Shown here: positions 24,759-32,072 of the stretch, piece after piece
Layout: each line of letters opens with the position of its first letter
How positions within the stretch are numbered: the first letter of the stretch is position 1
Source: an uncultured Bacteroidaceae bacterium
GTDB taxonomy: Bacteria; Bacteroidota; Bacteroidia; Bacteroidales; Bacteroidaceae
Assembly: GCA_904501945.1 (NCBI GenBank)
Contig: CAJGCU010000005.1
Span: 1-41,103 of the forward strand
DNA length: 41,103 nt
Direction of reading: 5' to 3'
The notes under the pieces: model-generated
Told to the model about the DNA's origin: nothing
The model's input: the letters and a program-made list of their open reading frames with translations, nothing else
The model's database searches: none
Position numbers and translations under genes: made by a program

Positions 24759-24790
24759 TTTGGTCGTCTCGGTGTAATGTGGTATCTTTG
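24759..24790 (+). promoter_or_regulatory. Promoter of the pectinesterase-like gene
   Basis: TTTG at 24759-24762 and TATCTTTG at 24783-24790 are separated by 20 bases, close to the Bacteroidota consensus. The start codon is 55 bases further on. This promoter lies after the riboswitch, so the CE8 gene need not depend on it. Confidence 0.7.
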
Positions 24791-24844
24791 CAATTGATTA
24801 GAAGATTCACCCCACAAACTTAAGAACTAAAACACCCTGATTCG

Positions 24845-26164
24845 ATGTTGAGATTTGTCTATATACTGACTGGTTTCTTTTTCTTTCTCTCTTTTTGCAG
24901 TGCCCAGACGCCTGACAGCTTGGGGCGCGTTCGCTATAAGTATGACTTTGTGGTGCCCGACAACGGGAACTTTGTGGCTGCCATACGTGCGGCTAACAAC
25001 AGGAAGGACAAGACGAAGCGTTTCCGCATCTTTGTCAAGTCGAGCATGTATCGTGTCAAAGGCGAGGGCAATCCCATCAGGATTGTGGAGAAGGGGAAGG
25101 AACGGACCATTTCGAGTCCGATGACTGTCTTGACTGCACCCAATACGAGCATTTGTGGCGAGGGGATGAAGAACACGCAAATTGAGTCAATGCCTATGCA
25201 CGAGGGGATTGACTGCACATCTACGCTTTTTCTGAAAGGAGCAGACAGCACCTACATTCAGGATATTGAACTGTGGTCAAACTATCGTGACGACCTGAAT
25301 GCCTTTACCAGCAGGGCTGTTGCGCTGAATGAGAAGAACTGCAAAGGCAATATTTTCAAGAACTTGTCGCTGATGAGTAATCAGGACACCTACTATACGA
25401 ATGATGGTGGAACGACTTATCTGGAAGACTGTACCATCAAGGGGACAGCCAACTTCATCCGTGGCGGCGGCACTATCTACTTTCAGCGCTGCAATATTGA
25501 ACTGCGTCCGCAAGGCGGCAAAAGTGATGTCATCTGTGCACCTGCCACAGAGGCTTTGCGGCAATATGGATATGTGTTCAACAGCTGCCGCATTGTTGGT
25601 CCTGCTGAACAGGAGGGAAAATATATGCTGGGGCGCCCATGGAAAAATACGCCACGCGCTGTTTTCCTAGGCACGGTGATGGAAGTGCTGCCCGATTCAT
25701 CGGGATGGACGGAGATGGACGGCACACTGCCCAAGCTCTTCGCTGAGTATGAAAGCATCAATCCTGATTTTCAGCTTGTGCCCACAGGGGGACGCCGCAA
25801 GCAGTATCGGGACAAAAACAAAATCATGACAACCGTGGGATACAGCACAGACCTTTCTGTGCAGGAGGCAGAGAAATATGATGTGGACCACGTCTTCCCC
25901 GGCTGGCAGCCAGAACAAAAAACTATGCTGATTGACCCTCCTGTGGTGCATATCAAGAACAGGGGCAGCATCTATTGGGAGGATGTGCCAGAGGCTTGTC
26001 TCTATGCCGTATGCAAAAATCGGGATGTGGTGGCTTTTACAACAGAACCTTATTATAACGTGCCTCGCGGAACAGCCGAAGGCTCGTGCTATTCTGTACG
26101 ATGCGCCAACTTTTACGGCGGGCTAGGCGAGAGAAGCAACGAGGTGGTCTATCCTAACAGATAA
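24845..26164 (+). CDS. Pectinesterase-like (CE8 fold) secreted protein with altered active site
   Basis: This 439-residue protein starts with a signal peptide (cleavage after CSAQ, about residue 21). It then has a right-handed beta-helix of the pectin methylesterase type (about 35-310) and a C-terminal domain of about 90 residues that looks like an Fn3-type module (RGSIYWEDVPEACLYAVCKN). Of the family motifs, QDTYYT (first catalytic Asp) and LGRPW (catalytic Arg) are present. The usual QAVAL reads RAVAL, and the usual DFIFG reads NFIRG, replacing the second catalytic Asp by Asn. It may be an inactive or altered-specificity member. No other pectin-degradation gene is adjacent. Confidence 0.82.
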   Translation: MLRFVYILTGFFFFLSFCSAQTPDSLGRVRYKYDFVVPDNGNFVAAIRAANNRKDKTKRFRIFVKSSMYRVKGEGNPIRIVEKGKERTISSPMTVLTAPNTSICGEGMKNTQIESMPMHEGIDCTSTLFLKGADSTYIQDIELWSNYRDDLNAFTSRAVALNEKNCKGNIFKNLSLMSNQDTYYTNDGGTTYLEDCTIKGTANFIRGGGTIYFQRCNIELRPQGGKSDVICAPATEALRQYGYVFNSCRIVGPAEQEGKYMLGRPWKNTPRAVFLGTVMEVLPDSSGWTEMDGTLPKLFAEYESINPDFQLVPTGGRRKQYRDKNKIMTTVGYSTDLSVQEAEKYDVDHVFPGWQPEQKTMLIDPPVVHIKNRGSIYWEDVPEACLYAVCKNRDVVAFTTEPYYNVPRGTAEGSCYSVRCANFYGGLGERSNEVVYPNR

Positions 26165-26281
26165 TACTTATCAGTTGAGAATCAGCAAATAGAAAATTTG
26201 AACAAAAAGATTTTATATTTCTTTTTGATTTCATTAAAGATTTTTCACTAAAAAAACTTTTCTATTTTCTTTCTTTTTATC

Positions 26282-26289
26282 TATATTTG
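26282..26289 (+). promoter_or_regulatory. Promoter element for rubrerythrin
   Basis: TATATTTG matches TAnnTTTG and lies 41 bases before the start codon, within a T-rich stretch. The -33 element is only weakly matched. Confidence 0.55.
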
Positions 26290-26330
26290 CAACGATAAAT
26301 TAATGTTGAACAATTAAATTCTAATATTTT

Positions 26331-26894
26331 ATGGCAAAAAAATGGGTATGCCCAGTATGTGGCTATGTTTATGAGGGAGAAAATCCTCCAGAGAAATGTC
26401 CTCAGTGCAAGGTTCCAGGCGAGAAGTTCAAGTTGAAGGAAGATACTGGCGCTCTTAACTTTGCTTGTGAGCATGAACTTGGTGTAGCAAAGGCTATTCC
26501 AGAAGGTGAAGAAGGCGCATTTGTTCTTCAGGGCTTGAAAGACCATTTTATGGGAGAGTGCACAGAAGTAGGTATGTATATAGCAATGAGCCGTCAGGCT
26601 GACCGCGAAGGCTATCCTGAAGTGGCAGAAGCTTTTAAGCGCTACGCATGGGAAGAGGCTGAGCACGCTGCTAAGTTTGCAGAGCTCCTCGGCGATATGG
26701 TGTGGGACACTAAGACAAACGTGAAGGCGCGTATGGAAGCAGAAGAGGGCGCATGCGCTGCTAAGCTTGACATTGCTAAGGTGGCAAAGAAGCTTGACCT
26801 TGACGCTATCCATGACACTGTACACGAAATGGCAAAGGACGAGGCACGTCACGGTGCTGGTTTCCAGGGACTTTGGAACAGATTTTTTAAGTAA
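26331..26894 (+). CDS. Rubrerythrin with N-terminal rubredoxin domain (reverse rubrerythrin / NADH peroxidase component)
   Basis: This 187-residue cytosolic protein reduces hydrogen peroxide in anaerobes. The rubredoxin iron site comes first (Cys7, Cys10, Cys23, Cys26 in CPVCGY and CPQC). The ferritin-like di-iron domain follows (about 40-187) with helices containing ExxH-type ligands in EEAEHAAKF and DEARHGAGF. Classical rubrerythrin has the opposite order, with rubredoxin at the C-terminus, so this is the reversed type. A free-standing rubredoxin gene lies 117 bases downstream and may be its electron donor. Confidence 0.9.
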   Translation: MAKKWVCPVCGYVYEGENPPEKCPQCKVPGEKFKLKEDTGALNFACEHELGVAKAIPEGEEGAFVLQGLKDHFMGECTEVGMYIAMSRQADREGYPEVAEAFKRYAWEEAEHAAKFAELLGDMVWDTKTNVKARMEAEEGACAAKLDIAKVAKKLDLDAIHDTVHEMAKDEARHGAGFQGLWNRFFK

Positions 26895-26902
26895 TTAGTA
26901 TA

Positions 26903-27006
26903 GTGAGTTTTTAAGTTTGCAGGTTTGCAGGTTTTTTAAGTTGCCATGCAGGAAGCTTGAATCTGAGAACCAGAGAACTTAAAAACTCACAAACTTAAAA
27001 ACTCAA
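26903..27006. repeat. Simple-repeat inverted repeat between rubrerythrin and rubredoxin genes
   Basis: GTGAGTTTTTAAGTTT (26903-26918) is matched in inverse by two adjacent copies, GAACTTAAAAACTCAC (26975-26990) and AAACTTAAAAACTCAA (26991-27006), each 15 of 16. A tandem GCAGGTTT lies near the left arm. The second copy ends 5 bases before the rubredoxin start codon. Confidence 0.65.
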
Positions 27007-27011
27007 GAACT

Positions 27012-27170
27012 ATGAAGAAATATGTTTGTGACACCTGCGGCTGGGAATACGACCCAGAGGTAGGCTATCCAGAAGGAGGCATTGAGCCTGGCACTGCTTT
27101 TGAAGATCTTCCAGAAGATTTCGAGTGCCCACTTTGCGGTGTAGGAAAAAGCGATTTTTCAGAAGCATAA
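27012..27170 (+). CDS. Rubredoxin
   Basis: This 52-residue protein is a complete rubredoxin: two CxxC knuckles (CDTCGW at residues 6-11 and CPLCGV at 39-44) that bind one iron, with the usual GYPEGGIEPGT and FEDLPEDFECP between them. It carries electrons, most likely to the adjacent rubrerythrin or another oxygen/peroxide-detoxifying enzyme. The ATG at 27012 gives the normal family length. dusB begins 19 bases after its stop. Confidence 0.93.
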   Translation: MKKYVCDTCGWEYDPEVGYPEGGIEPGTAFEDLPEDFECPLCGVGKSDFSEA

Positions 27171-27189
27171 AAAAATTGAAAACTGAAAA

Positions 27190-28275
27190 TTGAAAATTAG
27201 AGGAATCAATTTAGGAGAGAAGCCTGTTCTGTTGGCGCCAATGGAGGACGTGACAGACCAGGCTTTTAGGCTGCTCTGCAAAGAGTTTGGAGCCAGCATG
27301 GTCTATTCTGAGTTTGTAAGTGCTGACGCGCTTATCCGCAATGTCAACCGCTCTTTGGAAAAGATTCGTGTGGATGACCGTGAACGCCCTGTTGCTATCC
27401 AAATTTATGGCCGAGATGCAGAAAGCATGGTTGAAGCAGCACGGATGGTGGAGAGTGAAGCCCACCCCGATATTCTCGACATCAACTTCGGCTGCCCCGT
27501 CAAGAAGGTGGCAGGCAAAGGAGCTGGTGCCGGCATGTTGCGCACACCTCAGCTGATGCTTGACATCACTCGCGAGGTGGTGAAGGCTGTCAAGATTCCC
27601 GTTACCGTGAAGACACGTCTTGGCTGGGATGTGCCCTCACTCTACAATATGCCAGCCGAATGGACCTCTGTATCCGAAGGAAAAGCTTTTCTTCTCGAAT
27701 TGGCAGAACGCTTGCAGGACTGCGGCATTGAGGCATTGACTATTCATGGCCGAACACGCAGTCAAATGTATCAAGGCGAAGCTGACTGGACACTCATAGG
27801 CGAAGTAAAAGCCAATCCTCGCATACACATCCCCATCATCGGAAATGGCGATATCTGCACAGCCGAACAAACCGCAGCCGCTTTCGACCGCTACGGCGTT
27901 GATGCTGTAATGATAGGACGTGCCACCTTTGGACAGCCCTGGCTATTCAAAGATGTCCGCAGCTACCTAGACACAGGCAAACACGATGACACCATGACTC
28001 TCGACTGGAAAATGGATGTTCTCAAACGTCAGGTGCGCACCAGCGTTGCCTATTCTCTTCGCGAAGACAATGCACTCAAGGAACGCAAACGCACCGAACT
28101 AGGCGGCATCATTCACGTTCGCCGACATCTTGCGAACTGCCCTCTCTTCAAAGGTATCCCCGATTTTCGTCAAACACGCGTCAAGATTCTCCGTGCCGAA
28201 ACACAAGAAGAACTCTTTGATTTGCTTGACGAAGCAAAAGCAAGAATCTTTCAAAATGCAGATTTTTGTAGTTGA
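27190..28275 (+). CDS. dusB: tRNA-dihydrouridine synthase (DusB type)
   Basis: This 361-residue flavoenzyme reduces uridines in the tRNA D-loop. It has the FMN-barrel motifs LAPMEDVTDQAFR (about 16-28), the conserved DINFGCPVKKVAGKGAGAG (about 97-115) with the catalytic Cys, VKTRLGW, LTIHGRTRSQMYQG (about 190-203) and IGNGDI. The start is TTG at 27190: an in-frame TGA lies two codons upstream and the first ATG (27241) falls within the conserved LAPMEDVTD motif, so an ATG start would truncate the domain. It lies 19 bases after rubredoxin. Confidence 0.9.
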   Translation: MKIRGINLGEKPVLLAPMEDVTDQAFRLLCKEFGASMVYSEFVSADALIRNVNRSLEKIRVDDRERPVAIQIYGRDAESMVEAARMVESEAHPDILDINFGCPVKKVAGKGAGAGMLRTPQLMLDITREVVKAVKIPVTVKTRLGWDVPSLYNMPAEWTSVSEGKAFLLELAERLQDCGIEALTIHGRTRSQMYQGEADWTLIGEVKANPRIHIPIIGNGDICTAEQTAAAFDRYGVDAVMIGRATFGQPWLFKDVRSYLDTGKHDDTMTLDWKMDVLKRQVRTSVAYSLREDNALKERKRTELGGIIHVRRHLANCPLFKGIPDFRQTRVKILRAETQEELFDLLDEAKARIFQNADFCS

Positions 28276-28330
28276 TATATATCAAGAAGGAGCTAAATAG
28301 GCAACATATTCTCTTTTTTTACTGCTCTTT

Positions 28331-28361
28331 TTTGAATTTTCACGGAAAGAATGTATCTTTG
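28331..28361 (+). promoter_or_regulatory. Consensus Bacteroidota promoter for the beta-barrel protein gene
   Basis: TTTG (28331-28334), 19 bases, then TATCTTTG (28354-28361): an exact match to the TTTG-N19-TAnnTTTG layout. The start codon lies 86 bases further on. Confidence 0.8.
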
Positions 28362-28447
28362 CCGCGCTGAAATTCTTTTCCTTTTGCAGAAAAGACAAAA
28401 TAGAAGGACAGAGTAAAAAGATTTGAAACTTTCACCTATTAATTAAT

Positions 28448-29155
28448 ATGAGAAACATAGCAATCATCTTGTTCACATGGCTATTATCTGTTTCGTCTGT
28501 TGCCCAAACAGAACAGTCAAATCAGAAAAAATGGTTTGTCGGCGGACATATAGGAGCATCTTCTGCTGTAGCCGACAACATCACCGATCATCCTACTTTC
28601 AAGTTCTTGGGCAAGTCGCTAGGTTTGAGCTGTGATGTATATGGCGGTACTTATCTCTCGCCTCAAATGGGTTGTAGAATTGGCTTTGGCTATACAAATG
28701 TAAAGAACAGAGGTGACAGAGAATATGTGAATGCCCCTGTTTTCACAAACTTCTTTGGTGGTGATGGCTTCTATCATTTCGACGCATTCAATGTTTATGC
28801 AGATGCCTTGTTTGATTTCACCAATATGGTTTCTCTCAGCGAGCATCCTTTGCATATTGTAGGTTTGGCAGGATTAGGTGTGTTTTCGACTGGTGACAAG
28901 GAACTTTATCCGTTACCAGATACCAATGAGGAAAAAATATACAACACATTGAAAATATTGGCGAAAGACGTGAATGGCGGCACTTTTCTGGCTTTGCGAC
29001 TGGGTTTAGTGCTCAATTACAAACTTACTAATCATTGGTCTGCCAATCTCGAAGGAAACATCAGTGTGATGAACGACCGCTTTGACGGCATCGACTATGA
29101 TGAGCCAGTAGATTTCCTTCTCAATGCCTCAATGGGAGTTTCGTATTATTTTTAG
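28448..29155 (+). CDS. Outer-membrane beta-barrel protein
   Basis: This 235-residue protein has a signal peptide (cleaved after SVAQ, residue 20). The remainder shows alternating hydrophobic and polar strands typical of a small porin-like barrel: GGHIGASSAVADN, GCRIGFGYTNVKN, FNVYADALFDFTNM, LHIVGLAGLGVFS, LALRLGLVLNYKL and the terminal SMGVSYYF. The final aromatic residue is a common outer-membrane sorting signal. It belongs broadly to the OMP beta-barrel families of Bacteroidota; no specific role is recognisable. A consensus promoter is directly upstream and another follows, so it is probably monocistronic. Confidence 0.8.
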   Translation: MRNIAIILFTWLLSVSSVAQTEQSNQKKWFVGGHIGASSAVADNITDHPTFKFLGKSLGLSCDVYGGTYLSPQMGCRIGFGYTNVKNRGDREYVNAPVFTNFFGGDGFYHFDAFNVYADALFDFTNMVSLSEHPLHIVGLAGLGVFSTGDKELYPLPDTNEEKIYNTLKILAKDVNGGTFLALRLGLVLNYKLTNHWSANLEGNISVMNDRFDGIDYDEPVDFLLNASMGVSYYF

Positions 29156-29205
29156 GCAGATAGAATGAGTGCTGAATGAAGAAACAAAAATAATACATGA
29201 TTTAA

Positions 29206-29236
29206 TTTGTTTTTTCCTGAAATTACAGTACCTTTG
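29206..29236 (+). promoter_or_regulatory. Consensus Bacteroidota promoter for the SDR gene
   Basis: TTTG (29206-29209), 19 bases, then TACCTTTG (29229-29236), an exact layout match, 37 bases before the start codon. Confidence 0.8.
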
Positions 29237-29273
29237 CAACAATAGTAGATAACTAATTATAAACCCCATTATT

Positions 29274-30083
29274 ATGGCAGATTTGTCTATATTTTCTCTT
29301 GAAGGTAAGAACGCATGGATTACTGGCGCTTCTTATGGCATAGGTTTTAACATCGCGAAAGCTTTTGCACAGGCTGGAGCGAAGAATATCGTGTTTAATG
29401 CAAGGAGCGAAGAATCTTTGCAGTTAGGTCTTGATAATTACAAGGCAGCTGGCATCACAAACGTGAAGGGCTATCTTTGTGACGTTACCGATGAAGTTGC
29501 AGTGGCTAAACTGGTGGAAACTATCCACAAAGAAATAGGCCAGATAGATATCCTTGTCAACAATGCTGGTATCATCAAGCGTATTCCAATGCACGAGATG
29601 ACACGTTCTGAATTCCAGCAAGTGATTGACATTGATCTTGTTGCACCATATATTTGTGCAAGTGCAGTGCTGCCAGAGATGATGGAACGCAGAGAAGGAA
29701 AGATTATCAATGTCTGCTCTATGATGAGTGAATTAGGTCGTGAAACCGTATCGGCTTACGCTGCTGCTAAGGGTGGCTTGAAGATGCTGACTCGCAACAT
29801 CTGCTCTGAATACGGAGAATACAACATTCAGTGCAACGGCATTGGTCCTGGCTACATCGCTACTCCTCAGACAGCTCCGCTGCGTGAACGTCAGCCTGAC
29901 GGTTCTCGTCATCCATTCGATTCGTTTATCTGCGCAAAAACACCTGCTGGCCGCTGGCTCGATCCAAGCGAACTCGCTGGTCCTGCAGTGTTCCTTGCAT
30001 CAAAAGCTTCAGATGCTGTAAACGGACACATACTTTATGTGGACGGCGGAATCTTGGCTTACATTGGCAGACAACCAAAATAA
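29274..30083 (+). CDS. Short-chain dehydrogenase, gluconate 5-dehydrogenase-like
   Basis: This 269-residue oxidoreductase has the classical SDR features: the NAD(P)-binding TGASYGIG near residue 18, NNAG near 97, and the Ser/Tyr/Lys catalytic set in VCSMMSELGRETVSAYAAAKGG (Tyr near 163, Lys near 167). Overall it resembles gluconate 5-dehydrogenase (IdnO) and 2-deoxy-gluconate dehydrogenase (KduD), including the late HILYVDGG. It probably interconverts keto- and hydroxy-sugar acids, which in Bacteroidota often means uronate catabolism. No KduI or kinase partner is adjacent, so the substrate is not settled. Confidence 0.85.
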   Translation: MADLSIFSLEGKNAWITGASYGIGFNIAKAFAQAGAKNIVFNARSEESLQLGLDNYKAAGITNVKGYLCDVTDEVAVAKLVETIHKEIGQIDILVNNAGIIKRIPMHEMTRSEFQQVIDIDLVAPYICASAVLPEMMERREGKIINVCSMMSELGRETVSAYAAAKGGLKMLTRNICSEYGEYNIQCNGIGPGYIATPQTAPLRERQPDGSRHPFDSFICAKTPAGRWLDPSELAGPAVFLASKASDAVNGHILYVDGGILAYIGRQPK

Positions 30084-30098
30084 AGACAGACATTTACA

Positions 30099-30128
30099 TA
30101 TCAAGGGGTGGCGCGCCACCCCTTGATA
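30099..30128. terminator. 30-bp perfect palindrome after the SDR gene
   Basis: Two 15-base arms, TATCAAGGGGTGGCG and its exact reverse complement, meet without a loop; the centre is GGCGCGCC. There is no T tract on the plus strand, so it is an atypical terminator or a protein-binding/repeat palindrome. It separates the SDR gene from rnhB. Confidence 0.6.
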
Positions 30129-30150
30129 GTATATAATAAAATATAGGAAT

Positions 30151-30780
30151 ATGTTATTGCCCTACTATAAACCCGATGTAATCGAAGCAGGCTGTGATGA
30201 AGCAGGACGAGGGTGCTTGGCTGGCAGCGTGTATGCTGCTGCTGTAATTCTTCCACCTGACTATCACAATGACTTGCTGAACGATTCGAAGCAGTTGACA
30301 GCAAAGCAAAGATATGCGTTACGTGAAGAGATTGAACGCGATGCTGTTGCATGGGCTTTAGGTATTGTAACAGCACAGGAGATTGACGAGATGAACATTC
30401 TTCGTGCCAGTATTACAGCAATGCACAGAGCTATAGACGGGCTGAAGATAAGGCCGCAGCACCTGATTATTGACGGAAACAGATTCCTTCCGTATACTGA
30501 CACGAAACAAGGCAAAGAAAAGAAGATTCCTTATGCTACAGTCGTGAAGGGCGATGGAAAATACCTGTCTATTGCTGCTGCATCGGTGCTTGCCAAGACT
30601 TATCGTGACGATTACATGAAGGATTTGCACAAAGAATTTCCTTTTTATGGATGGGATCACAATGCTGGATATCCGACGAAAGAACATAGGAAAGGGATTG
30701 AAATTCATGGAACTACACCTCATCATCGAATGACATTTAACTTGACAGGAGCTGTTCAGTTGGAACTGCCTTTCGCATAA
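30151..30780 (+). CDS. rnhB: Ribonuclease HII
   Basis: This 209-residue enzyme cleaves RNA in RNA-DNA hybrids and removes misincorporated ribonucleotides. It shows the signature GCDEAGRGCLAGSVYAAAV (about 14-32) with the catalytic Asp-Glu, then LIIDGN near 108 with the next acidic residue, and the conserved AAASVLAKTYRDDYM (about 145-159) and GWDHNAGYPTKEH. Length is normal. A terminator hairpin follows directly after the stop. Confidence 0.94.
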   Translation: MLLPYYKPDVIEAGCDEAGRGCLAGSVYAAAVILPPDYHNDLLNDSKQLTAKQRYALREEIERDAVAWALGIVTAQEIDEMNILRASITAMHRAIDGLKIRPQHLIIDGNRFLPYTDTKQGKEKKIPYATVVKGDGKYLSIAAASVLAKTYRDDYMKDLHKEFPFYGWDHNAGYPTKEHRKGIEIHGTTPHHRMTFNLTGAVQLELPFA

Positions 30781-30792
30781 AATAGGGAAAAA

Positions 30793-30837
30793 CCTCTCGC
30801 AAATAGGAAAAATAACCTTGCGAGAGGATTTCTTTAT
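30793..30837 (+). terminator. Rho-independent terminator after rnhB
   Basis: CCTCTCGCAA and TTGCGAGAGG pair perfectly and are followed by a T-rich stretch. The right arm overlaps the TTG used as the -33 element of the next promoter. Confidence 0.75.
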
Positions 30838-30847
30838 TGTAACTTTG
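30818..30847 (+). promoter_or_regulatory. Promoter of the Arg/Asn-rich secreted protein gene
   Basis: TTG (30818-30820), 19 bases, then TAACTTTG (30840-30847), 51 bases before the start codon. Confidence 0.7.
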
Positions 30848-30897
30848 CCACAGAGAACAAAAAGCAATCGGATATTCATCTAAAAAAAGGAAAAGTT

Positions 30898-31782
30898 ATG
30901 AAGGCTTTAAAAACTATATTAGTAGCAGTCGCTCTCCTGAGTGGAGCTTTAACTTTAAATGCTCAAAGCATGAGCGTCATGGCAATACGTAGCAATGCAC
31001 GTTTCTTGACTGACCGAATGGCATATACACTGGGCATCAGAGACCCTTTCCTGATTGATGAGATTTATCGAATCAACTACGACTATATCTGGGGTGTCAA
31101 CAGCTATCTTGATGATGTGGCTCTTGGCTACTACTATGATGATTACATGACCGTTTGTGCTGCACGCGATATGGCTCTCCGCACGCTGCTCGGTCAAGCT
31201 GTATGGAACAGGCTTCTTGGCATCAGCTATTTTCACCGTCCAATAGTCTTCGCTAATCGAGGCTGGCACTTCAGCATTTACGACTATGACCGTCATGGGA
31301 GAAAGCATTTCTTCTATAACCCTCCTCGTCCATTCGGCAATGGATATGCAGGTGGACACTTCTTCCGCGGCATGGCTCCAAAAAATCCACGCCCAGCAGC
31401 AAGAGTCCCACAGAACAGAAAGGAGATAAATGTCCGTCCTAACAACAACGTTCGCTATTCTGCTCCTAACACGGTGACCAATCATCGCGAAATGAACTTC
31501 AACGCTAATCGTGGGACAGCGCCAAATATAAACCGCGGGACAACTTCCAATGTAAATCGTGAGACAGCACCTAACGTGAATGAACGTATGAACCGTAATA
31601 CGAATCAGAATGCAGGTGTTCGTAAAGAAGCTGGCAGAACAAGCGCTTCTCGCAGCTATACGCTGACACGCAGCAACAGTAATTTGCGCAGTTCTTCTCG
31701 TTCTTCTTCCACTCGAAATACATCTGCGCCATCTGCACCAACGAGGTCAAACCAAGGACAAGCACGTGGTGGCCGCAGATAA
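30898..31782 (+). CDS. Secreted protein with Arg/Asn/Ser-rich repetitive tail, unknown function
   Basis: I do not recognise a family. The 294-residue protein has a signal peptide (cleaved after LNAQ, about residue 23). A folded-looking N-terminal part follows (about 25-160) rich in Asp, Tyr, Phe and Arg (YRINYDYIWGVNSYLDDVALGYYYDD). The tail (about 165-294) is disordered, basic and low in complexity. It contains imperfect 8-residue repeats near 205-235 (NRGTAPNI, NRGTTSNV, NRETAPNV) and then Ser/Arg clusters ending RGGRR. The tail may bind polyanions or cell-wall/nucleic-acid material, but that is inference. It has its own promoter. Confidence 0.7.
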   Translation: MKALKTILVAVALLSGALTLNAQSMSVMAIRSNARFLTDRMAYTLGIRDPFLIDEIYRINYDYIWGVNSYLDDVALGYYYDDYMTVCAARDMALRTLLGQAVWNRLLGISYFHRPIVFANRGWHFSIYDYDRHGRKHFFYNPPRPFGNGYAGGHFFRGMAPKNPRPAARVPQNRKEINVRPNNNVRYSAPNTVTNHREMNFNANRGTAPNINRGTTSNVNRETAPNVNERMNRNTNQNAGVRKEAGRTSASRSYTLTRSNSNLRSSSRSSSTRNTSAPSAPTRSNQGQARGGRR

Positions 31783-31816
31783 AAATAAATGGTTCTCGCA
31801 ATCCTTCCTACATATA

Positions 31817-31896
31817 CACCTTGTACATAATATTCAAAACACCGTGTTCTAAATTTTTCAAAGACTGTATTTCAAATTTTATACACAAGGTGAACA
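31817..31896. repeat. Inverted repeat upstream of argS
   Basis: CACCTTGTACATAA (31817-31830) and the reverse complement of the right arm, CACCTTGTGTATAA, agree at 12 of 14 positions and enclose about 50 AT-rich bases. It lies between the secreted-protein gene and argS and could be a bidirectional terminator or a small repeat element. Confidence 0.5.
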
Positions 31897-32044
31897 TATA
31901 AGGAGATGAGTCAATTTGACGAAAAGCCTCTAATAAATAGATAATAATAGGCTTCATCGAACGATGTTTCGTTTTTAATTCGCAATTTTGATGGATTCGA
32001 AGCATATAACAAGTGTTCTTTCTTTTCACTTCACTAAAATTTTG

Positions 32045-32052
32045 TAACTTTG
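32045..32052 (+). promoter_or_regulatory. Promoter element for argS
   Basis: TAACTTTG matches TAnnTTTG, 20 bases before the ATG at 32073. It lies inside the possible upstream extension of the frame to 32013, which argues that the extension is not translated. Confidence 0.65.
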
Positions 32053-32072
32053 CAGTCAAATTTGTGATTATT

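Larger units (their letters stand above)
24394..24844. other. Gene-free stretch after the receptor remnant
   Basis: No coding frame is supported. The region contains a small inverted-repeat element (24608-24690), a two-unit relative of the 23-bp-period array (24692-24730) and the promoter for the CE8 gene. The part between 24394 and 24600 shows no receptor-derived sequence. Confidence 0.6.

Noticed and set aside
32013..32072. Upstream extension of argS to an earlier ATG
   Set aside because: The TAACTTTG promoter element lies within it and the family N-terminus begins at 32073.
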